The notes beneath the pieces were generated by a model that was not told where the DNA came from, did not search any database, and saw nothing but the letters and a program-made list of their open reading frames with translations. From positions 1 to 5,257 of the forward strand of contig CANRHJ010000129.1 of the NCBI GenBank assembly GCA_947630355.1: a DNA stretch of 5,257 nt, read 5' to 3'. The position numbers and the translations under genes are program-made. Source of the stretch: Candidatus Gastranaerophilales bacterium (GTDB taxonomy: Bacteria > Cyanobacteriota > Vampirovibrionia > Gastranaerophilales > Gastranaerophilaceae). How positions within the stretch are numbered: position 1 is the stretch's first letter; the number at the start of each line of letters is the position of its first letter. Of this stretch, positions 1 to 4,583 are shown one piece after another.

Positions 1-462
1 CTTTACCGGAGTTTGCTGCTTAACTTGAGGCTTCGCTGGAACTTGCGGCTTCTTCGATGCCGATTTTTCCTGCTTTTTCGCAGGAAGTTTCGGCGCTTCA
101 GCCTGCGGAAGCGATACAGGACGTTTTGGGTCGTGCTTCCCTCCCGCTCTTGAGTTCTTGTCCGCTCTGTTCTTCGTATTTTTATCTATCGGAGGAGCTT
201 CTTTCTCTACCAATACAAATTCCAAATCCTTCGGTTTTAATTCGGGTTTCTTAAATAAATCCAAATCTATACCTAATAATTTTAAAATAAATGATGAAAG
301 CATCAGTATCATTATTACTAAAGGATGAAGTAATAATGCAATTACCAATGCTTTTTCCAAAGAAATTTCTTCTTTTTCTTTCCTGGTTACTACAGGAAGC
401 TCATATGTTTTCTTTTTTGTTAAAGAATTCTTAATATTATCTTTATTTCTTATTACTGACAT
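1..462 (-). CDS. TonB/TolA-like energy transducer, N-terminal part (3' end beyond window)
   Basis: The minus-strand frame begins at ATG 462 and stays open for 154 codons to the left edge, so the C-terminal domain is missing. Residues 1-36 are charged and probably cytoplasmic. Residues about 37-62 form one hydrophobic helix (ALVIALLLHPLVIMILML) with a membrane-embedded His46, recalling the conserved TM histidine of TonB (His20 in E. coli); the Ser four residues earlier is Ala42 here. EFVLVEKEAPP (81-91) resembles the segment after the TM in TonB proteins. RADKNSRAGGKHDPKR (99-114) is a conserved-looking patch, followed by a Pro/Ala/Lys/Gln-rich linker with KPQV repeated. In this family the helix docks on ExbB/ExbD-type motor proteins and the linker spans the periplasm to an outer-membrane receptor. 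No ExbB/D gene is visible. The gene lies 69 bp downstream of an exported-protein gene and has its own candidate -10. TolA or another Pro-rich membrane-anchored protein remains possible without the C-terminus. Confidence 0.68.
   Translation of the reverse strand, partial: MSVIRNKDNIKNSLTKKKTYELPVVTRKEKEEISLEKALVIALLLHPLVIMILMLSSFILKLLGIDLDLFKKPELKPKDLEFVLVEKEAPPIDKNTKNRADKNSRAGGKHDPKRPVSLPQAEAPKLPAKKQEKSASKKPQVPAKPQVKQQTPVK
22..52 (-). repeat. Two-copy 18-bp-period repeat in the Pro/Lys linker
   Basis: The plus strand reads AACTTGAGGCTTC at 22-34 and AACTTGCGGCTTC at 40-52, which is 12 of 13 identical at an 18-bp period. In the encoded protein this gives KPQVPA followed by KPQVKQ. The two copies lie close to the left edge, so further copies may follow outside the window. 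Short degenerate repeats of this kind are usual in TonB/TolA periplasmic linkers. Confidence 0.55.
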
Positions 463-486
463 CCCTAAAAATCCCGTTTGATTGTT

Positions 487-495
487 ATTTTATCA
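487..495 (-). promoter_or_regulatory. Candidate extended -10 promoter of the TonB-like gene
   Basis: In the 69-bp gap upstream of the TonB-like gene the minus strand reads TTTTGATAAAAT. This gives a TGn extended -10 (TGATAAAAT) with one mismatch to TATAAT. It ends 24 nt before the ATG, implying a 5' leader of about 18 nt. No convincing -35 was identified. The same TTTGATAWAAT string precedes two other genes in the window. The AGGG just before the ATG is too close to serve as a normal Shine-Dalgarno site; ACGGGA about 11 nt upstream is a weak alternative. Confidence 0.4.
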
Positions 496-531
496 AAAAA
501 TCCATAATAAAACAAATAGCCTGTTTACTAA

Positions 532-1077
532 CTAAAATGGAGTATTTGCATAAATTGTAATCGGTTGATTTAATATAATGTCAAATATGGTATTTGCCTC
601 TATTTGTATACTCCCTTTAACTTCTTTTATCATTGAATCATTAGTTTTTATTATTCCTGTTTTATCTGAAGTCTTTACTTTTGCGGTTATGGGAATTGTT
701 TGTCCGTAAGGTGTCTTTATATTGTTGAATGTGATATAAAGCTCTCCCTTTTTTTTTGACAGCACAGTTCCCGTTACTTTACTCCCTTCGGGGGCTATTA
801 AGTTATTATTGTAATATAAATCGGAAGGTAAATAACAATTTAATTTATCTCCTGTTTTTGTTTCAGATAACTTTAAACTTTGACCTGATTTTATTGTTAT
901 TACGGTATCAACAGGAACAAATATCTTACCTTCTTCCGTATTATTTATTTTTACCTGATGGTTTTGGTGAGTATATAATTTTGTAGGTATCGGATATTGA
1001 CTGACTTCGTCACTCAAAGCTGTTTGGGTTGTCAGTATTATTAACATTACCGGTATTATTGTTTTATTTATTTTCAT
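532..1077 (-). CDS. Exported beta-rich protein of unknown function (VirB10/TrbI-barrel-like pattern)
   Basis: This gene encodes 181 residues that I cannot assign to a named family. Residues 1-22 look like a Sec signal peptide: positive MKINK, then a hydrophobic IIPVMLIILTT core, with likely cleavage near ALS-DE. There is no lipobox cysteine and no later membrane helix, so a periplasmic or outer-envelope location is inferred. The mature part is rich in alternating beta-type residues. The core LIAPEGSKVTGTV (93-105), then GELYITFNNI and TPYGQTIPI, matches the 'IPxGTxxxGxV ... hhhxFxxhxxPxGxxI' rhythm of the VirB10/TrbI C-terminal barrel. The same rhythm occurs in the upstream neighbour, suggesting paralogy. 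Its ATG overlaps the TGA of that neighbour (ATGA), with AAAGG 4 nt upstream of the ATG, so translation is probably coupled. A run of nine A lies inside the gene at 749-757. Coding status is secure; the VirB10 comparison is by eye. Confidence 0.85.
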   Translation of the reverse strand: MKINKTIIPVMLIILTTQTALSDEVSQYPIPTKLYTHQNHQVKINNTEEGKIFVPVDTVITIKSGQSLKLSETKTGDKLNCYLPSDLYYNNNLIAPEGSKVTGTVLSKKKGELYITFNNIKTPYGQTIPITAKVKTSDKTGIIKTNDSMIKEVKGSIQIEANTIFDIILNQPITIYANTPF

Positions 1078-1634
1078 TTTGCCTTTATATCCTCTTCAAT
1101 AATAACAAAAAGTTCTTCTCCCGCCTTGACAACAGTATGTTTTCCCATCTCTAACACATTGAGCGGTACAACCTTTAATATCGGTTTTATTCGATGATTA
1201 TAAAACGGCACTTTCCTGTAGTATACTGCTTGAGTTTCTTTGCCGCCTATGTAATTATCATTTTCCGAGTATATGTGTCCTTTTACATTGTAGATTTTTT
1301 TGTCGGGAGTTTCTAATTTATATATCTTTATTTTAATTGCTCCATCTCTGCCTTCAATCGGTTCAAGAATATCTTCCACTTCGCCGTATACTTTTGTATT
1401 CTTTGGTATTACATTTGTTTCATAAATGTACATATCATTTAAATTTATAAATAATAATTCATCTTCAATATCCGATATCAAAGAAGAGAAGTCAGCAGGA
1501 TTATTGACTTTAATAAATGTTCCGGCTCGTATTATTGCCGGATTACTCTCGGCAGTATCTTCCGCCGCTTTATTGCTCTGTATATTTATTAATATTATTA
1601 ATGTTAATATAATGATTTTTAATATTTTTTTCAT
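1074..1634 (-). CDS. Exported beta-rich protein of unknown function, paralog of its downstream neighbour
   Basis: This gene encodes 186 residues not recognised as a named family. Residues 1-24 form a clear Sec signal peptide: MKKILK, then a long I/L core, with likely cleavage at NKA-AED. No lipobox or second membrane segment is present. The mature protein has three blocks. The first is IIRAGTFIKV (34-43) leading to ELLFINLNDMYIYE. The second is VIPKNTKVYGEVEDI (75-89) followed by IKIKIYKLETPDKKIYNV. The third is a C-terminal HTVVKAGEELFVIIEEDI (166-183). This order (GT-x-I/V strand, 'IPxxTKVxGxV' strand pair, a 'PDxxxhxhxG' turn, then a terminal 'xGxxLxV' strand) resembles VirB10/TrbI barrels, and the downstream protein follows it too. 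The gene is first in a two-gene unit and overlaps the next by 4 bp. The ATG at 1634 has no good Shine-Dalgarno sequence, and no clear promoter was found in the 103-bp divergent region. No VirB/Trb neighbours are visible, so no secretion role is claimed. Confidence 0.85.
   Translation of the reverse strand: MKKILKIIILTLIILINIQSNKAAEDTAESNPAIIRAGTFIKVNNPADFSSLISDIEDELLFINLNDMYIYETNVIPKNTKVYGEVEDILEPIEGRDGAIKIKIYKLETPDKKIYNVKGHIYSENDNYIGGKETQAVYYRKVPFYNHRIKPILKVVPLNVLEMGKHTVVKAGEELFVIIEEDIKAK
1082..1086 (-). promoter_or_regulatory. Ribosome-binding site for the 532-1077 gene, inside the upstream gene
   Basis: The minus strand reads AAAGG, then CAAA, then ATG. This puts a Shine-Dalgarno-like element 4 nt before the start at 1077 and inside the last codons of the upstream gene. 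Together with the ATGA overlap it supports this start and reinitiation or coupled translation. Confidence 0.55.
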
Positions 1635-1683
1635 ATTTATAGTTTAATATTTTTTATGAAAAAAAACAATTTTTCAATAAATC

Positions 1684-1695
1684 AGGTTTACACCT
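1684..1695. promoter_or_regulatory. 12-bp near-palindrome containing a BirA-like half-site, possible operator
   Basis: AGGTTTACACCT has perfect AGGT/ACCT arms around TTAC, and it contains GGTTTACA. GGTTTACAA is the right half of the known BirA biotin operator (TTGTAAACC-N16-GGTTTACAA in E. coli). It lies 28 bp before the candidate extended -10 of the BioD-like gene, in the divergent intergenic region. At the expected spacing to the left there is only A-rich sequence (AAAAAAACA), not a good TTGTAAACC partner. The BirA reading is therefore weak, and it could be a separate regulator's site or chance. Confidence 0.25.
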
Positions 1696-1722
1696 TATGA
1701 ATGAAGTCTGCGGCATAAATTT

Positions 1723-1731
1723 TGATATAAT
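1723..1731 (+). promoter_or_regulatory. Extended -10 promoter of the BioD-like gene, predicting a leaderless mRNA
   Basis: TGATATAAT is a TGn extended -10 with a perfect TATAAT at 1726-1731. No -35 hexamer is seen at 16-18 bp upstream, which is acceptable for an extended -10. Six nucleotides separate the hexamer from the ATG at 1738, so the normal transcription start would fall at or within a base or two of the A of ATG. There is no Shine-Dalgarno sequence just before the ATG. Both facts point to a leaderless transcript. Confidence 0.5.
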
Positions 1732-1737
1732 TTAGTT

Positions 1738-2457
1738 ATGAATAATATATTTTTTACAAGTATAGATAACGGCGGGGGAAAAACATTTATTTCGGCGGGT
1801 ATTGCCGCTGTTATGCAATCTTTCGGATATAAAACGGGTGTCTATAAACCAATTCAGGCTGGAGCTATTGATAAGAGTTCTTTTCTGGTATCCCCCGATT
1901 TAACTTTTGTAAAAATGCTTGATCCGTACATTTCCACTCATTCTACTTTCATGTACAAGGATAAACTTATTCCCGCAGCTGCTTTTGAAAAAAACAATAT
2001 CACTTTTGATATGATGGAAATTAAAAAGGATTTTAATTTACTTTCCGAAAGAACGGATACGCTTCTGATAGAATCACCCGGAGGCCTTTTGACTCCGTTG
2101 GATAAAAATACTTCCGTATTTCATATACCGCTTACCCTTAATATTCCCGTTGTTTTTATTGTAAATCCTTCAAACAATTCACTTAATCATTATTTAAATG
2201 AAATTAATACGGCCAAATCCGCCCGAATAAATATTGCGGGTGTGATTATTAATAAATATCCGGTTTATTCGGACAGTGAAGAAATAAAGATATTTCCCAA
2301 ACTTATAGAAGATTATTGTGATGTTAAAATATTAGGTCTTGTCAGAAACTTTCGAGGAAAAACGGTCAGCGCTGCGGTACTTATCAACGAAATTTTAAAC
2401 GGCATTGATTTAGAAGATTTATTTAATATGAAAATACCTAAACTTAACGGATTTTAA
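1738..2457 (+). CDS. bioD: Dethiobiotin synthetase-like ATPase (BioD family, divergent)
   Basis: BioD converts 7,8-diaminopelargonate, CO2 and ATP to dethiobiotin, the penultimate step of biotin synthesis, in the cytoplasm. The 239-residue length fits the family (E. coli 225). Visible matches are the N-terminal strand and P-loop FFTSIDNGGGKT (5-16, with K15 and T16), YKP at 36-38 with Lys37 at the E. coli substrate-lysine position, IESPGGLLTPL (111-121) for the usual VEGAGGxxTPL, SLNHYL (148-153) for the GxxNH segment, and GVIINKYP (168-175) with Asn172 at the nucleotide-base position. Several consensus positions differ: the first P-loop Gly is Ser8, GTDT is SIDN, the APHxAA segment is IPAAAF, and EGAGG is ESPGG. 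Dethiobiotin synthesis is thus likely but not certain; another AAA_26-type enzyme (the CobB/CobQ or Pta N-domain relatives) is the alternative. No other biotin gene is visible. Its stop is 2 bp from the stop of the convergent PBP gene. Confidence 0.75.
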   Translation: MNNIFFTSIDNGGGKTFISAGIAAVMQSFGYKTGVYKPIQAGAIDKSSFLVSPDLTFVKMLDPYISTHSTFMYKDKLIPAAAFEKNNITFDMMEIKKDFNLLSERTDTLLIESPGGLLTPLDKNTSVFHIPLTLNIPVVFIVNPSNNSLNHYLNEINTAKSARINIAGVIINKYPVYSDSEEIKIFPKLIEDYCDVKILGLVRNFRGKTVSAAVLINEILNGIDLEDLFNMKIPKLNGF

Positions 2458-2479
2458 TATTATTCTTCCGTTGTTTTTT
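2446..2479 (+). terminator. Candidate intrinsic terminator for the BioD-like gene
   Basis: AACGGA (2446-2451) and TCCGTT (2467-2472) form a 6-bp inverted repeat around a 15-nt loop. A G and six T (2474-2479) follow on the plus strand. The stem spans the bioD stop codon and runs into the 3' end of the convergent PBP gene. There is no T-run after the stem on the minus strand, so it should act only rightward. The long loop and short stem make it modest. Confidence 0.45.
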
Positions 2480-4517
2480 CTTCGTTCTTCTGTTCTTTAA
2501 GTGAATTATTACGAACTTTAACTATATTTTCATTTAATTGAACGGGAATTTTGCCGAAATCTTCATTATTCTTTACAGGTAAGGGAATTACCGGATTTGA
2601 ATTATTTTGTTCCGAATTTCCTTCCGCTTCCGCTTCTTCACCTTCCTCATTGTTTTCGTAGGAACCTTCGGTGAAATTAATCGTAAAATCGATTTCGGGA
2701 TAATCAAAATCGTGCTTGCCGTAGCGTTCGGTTGCAACCTGCATCATGCCTTTCCATATTCTTGCAGGAGCGCTTCCGCCTGTTAAACCTATGCTTGAAT
2801 TATCGTCATTTCCCATAAATACACCCGTTACTATATCAGGAGTAAAACCGATAAACCAAGCATCTTTATTATCGTTTGTTGTTCCCGTCTTACCGCCCAT
2901 CGGTTTGTTTATATCAGCGCCTCTGCCTGTTCCTGACGTTATTACCTTTTTTAACATGGCAGTCATAATTGCAACTGTTTCTTCGTCTAATACCTTTGTT
3001 ATTTTTGTTCTCTTTGCTCTGTATATTATTTTGCCGCGCTGAGTTTCTATTTTTTCTATGGAATAAGGCTGAACTTTATAGCCTCCGTTCGCGAAGTTAC
3101 CGTATGCAATAACCAGATCATATAATTTCACTCCGTTTGAGCCTAAAGATATTGTTAAATCTTGAGTTAACGGCGTTGTTATACCCATAGCTCTTGCCGT
3201 ATCTATAACGGAATTTATCCCGATATCTTTAATCAGTTTAACGGCAACGACGTTTGATGATATCGCCAATGCTTTATACAAAGGAATTCGTCCGCGATAT
3301 TTATTACCGTAGTTATGAGGACTCCATTTCCCTATTGTGACAGGTGTATCTTCTACCGCATCAGTAGGCATATAGCCTTTTATTATTGCGGCTGTGTATA
3401 CTATCGGTTTAAAAGATGAACCCGGAGGTCTTATTGCTTGAGTTACTCTGTCATACTGGCTTGATGTATAGTCTTTTCCTCCGCAATATGCTATTATTGC
3501 TCCCGTTTTGGGTGAAAAACTAAATAATGCAGCTTGCTGCTTCGGTTTTGTTAAATGCCAAGCATTCATGGTCTTATTTATTGACTCATTTGCAGCTACT
3601 TGTGATTGATAATCCAATGTGGTAGTTATCTTATAACCGCCTTGTAATATTTCTCTTTCATCAAACCCCAGTTCTTCCAGCTCTTTTATAACATAATCAA
3701 CAAAATAAGGAGCTATATTGCTGCTTGAACTGCCGGGTTTTTTGTTTAATACTATCTCTTCCTTAAGCGCAGCTTCATATTGCTTCTTTGTTATTGTCTT
3801 CATTATGTACATTCTTTTTAATACTTTATTTCTGCGCTTTTTAGCTTTTTTTATGTTCTTATACGGCGAATATACGGAAGGAGCCTGAGGTAATCCCGCT
3901 ATTAATGCACATTCCGCCAATGTTAACTCCGATAAACTCTTATTAAAATATGTTGTTGCCGCCGCACCCACACCGTATGCACCGGAACCTAAGTATACAT
4001 TGTTTAAGTACATCTCCAATATTTTATCTTTAGAAATTGTTTTTTCTATTCTCGCGGCTATTTGTATCTCTTTTATTTTCCTTGCAAAGGTTTTCTCGTT
4101 TGATAAAAATAAAATCCTCGCCAACTGCTGGGTTATCGTACTTGCACCTTGTGATGCACTTTTATTCACTATATTTACTATTACGGAACGTGCTATGCCG
4201 AATATATCATACCCGTCATGTGTGTAAAAATTCTTATCCTCTGTTGATATTATTGCATCCTTTAAATATTGAGGTATATCTTTTATTGATACTTCTTCGT
4301 AATGAAATGTCTGAAATGTCTTTATAAGCTTGTTATCCGATGAATATATTTGTGTAACTATATTTCGATTATAATTCTCCAAATTCGGTATCGGGCTAAG
4401 TTCATTTAAATACATTTTCACCGCTGTGTATCCGGCTAAAACAACAGCAATTACCACTATTGATATAAACTTTATAAAGCCTGCCAGAGGATTTGTCTTA
4501 TTCTTCTTATTTGCCAT
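2460..4517 (-). CDS. Class A penicillin-binding protein, PBP1A type (transglycosylase/transpeptidase)
   Basis: This bifunctional enzyme polymerises lipid II into glycan strands and cross-links them at the outer face of the inner membrane. The protein has 685 residues. A short basic N-terminus is followed by a TM anchor at about 12-32. The GT51 domain spans about 75-240 with all motifs: TEDKNFYTHDG (92-102, catalytic Glu93), GASTITQQ (124-131), RKIKE (146-150), KILEMYLNNVYLG (165-177) and LTLAECALIAGLPQAP. The penicillin-binding domain spans about 320-600. It has SSFK (Ser367 nucleophile, Lys370), SSN (420-422) and KTGTT (543-547), so both activities look intact. A low-complexity tail (about 618-685) rich in Glu, Asn and Lys follows the catalytic domain. 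The start at 4517 fits the TM position. Upstream, 66 bp separate it from the codirectional glycosyltransferase, with a candidate -10 in that gap. PBP1A is named by overall layout; PBP1B- or PBP2a-like class A enzymes cannot be fully separated by eye. Confidence 0.96.
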   Translation of the reverse strand: MANKKNKTNPLAGFIKFISIVVIAVVLAGYTAVKMYLNELSPIPNLENYNRNIVTQIYSSDNKLIKTFQTFHYEEVSIKDIPQYLKDAIISTEDKNFYTHDGYDIFGIARSVIVNIVNKSASQGASTITQQLARILFLSNEKTFARKIKEIQIAARIEKTISKDKILEMYLNNVYLGSGAYGVGAAATTYFNKSLSELTLAECALIAGLPQAPSVYSPYKNIKKAKKRRNKVLKRMYIMKTITKKQYEAALKEEIVLNKKPGSSSSNIAPYFVDYVIKELEELGFDEREILQGGYKITTTLDYQSQVAANESINKTMNAWHLTKPKQQAALFSFSPKTGAIIAYCGGKDYTSSQYDRVTQAIRPPGSSFKPIVYTAAIIKGYMPTDAVEDTPVTIGKWSPHNYGNKYRGRIPLYKALAISSNVVAVKLIKDIGINSVIDTARAMGITTPLTQDLTISLGSNGVKLYDLVIAYGNFANGGYKVQPYSIEKIETQRGKIIYRAKRTKITKVLDEETVAIMTAMLKKVITSGTGRGADINKPMGGKTGTTNDNKDAWFIGFTPDIVTGVFMGNDDNSSIGLTGGSAPARIWKGMMQVATERYGKHDFDYPEIDFTINFTEGSYENNEEGEEAEAEGNSEQNNSNPVIPLPVKNNEDFGKIPVQLNENIVKVRNNSLKEQKNEEKTTEE

Positions 4518-4548
4518 TTACTTCTCTTCTGTTTAAACTTTACTTTAT

Positions 4549-4557
4549 ATTTTATCA
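4549..4557 (-). promoter_or_regulatory. Candidate extended -10 promoter of the PBP1A-type gene
   Basis: In the 66-bp gap the minus strand reads TTTGATAAAAT, a TGn extended -10 (TGATAAAAT). It lies 31 nt before the ATG. TTGTTT at 4571-4576 is a poor -35 at 16-bp spacing. GAGAAG a few bases before the ATG is a weak Shine-Dalgarno candidate. The gene may be transcribed both from here and by readthrough from the glycosyltransferase gene, since no terminator is seen between them. Confidence 0.35.
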
Positions 4558-4583
4558 AATAAATTTATTAAAACAAAAATAAT

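Noticed and set aside
57..254. Plus-strand open frame of 65 codons antisense to the TonB-like gene
   Set aside because: It mirrors the GC-richer Pro/Lys linker on the other strand, has no ribosome-binding site, and its peptide shows no domain. The minus-strand frame has a TM helix and TonB-like segments.
505..530. Possible terminator after the 532-1077 gene (AAACA ... TGTTT on the minus strand)
   Set aside because: The stem is only 5 bp and nearly all A/T, and it is followed by TTATTATGG rather than a T-run; too weak to support.
1697..1735. 12-codon frame (MNEVCGINFDII) ending 2 bp before bioD, a possible leader peptide
   Set aside because: It would need a transcript starting upstream of the strong extended -10 that it overlaps. 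There is no good ribosome-binding site, no run of regulatory codons and no attenuator hairpin.
1635..1737. Promoter for the minus-strand exported-protein pair (TTGAAA with a TAAAAA or TATTAA -10)
   Set aside because: Spacings are 15 or 22 bp and the hexamers are poor. In such AT-rich DNA this is expected by chance, although a promoter must lie in or before this gap.
2746..3042. Plus-strand open frame of 98 codons inside the PBP gene
   Set aside because: It lies wholly antisense to the transpeptidase domain with its SxN and KTG motifs; it is a shadow of the real gene. The smaller plus-strand frames at 756-986, 1426-1647, 4000-4327 and 4969-5151 are rejected for the same reason.
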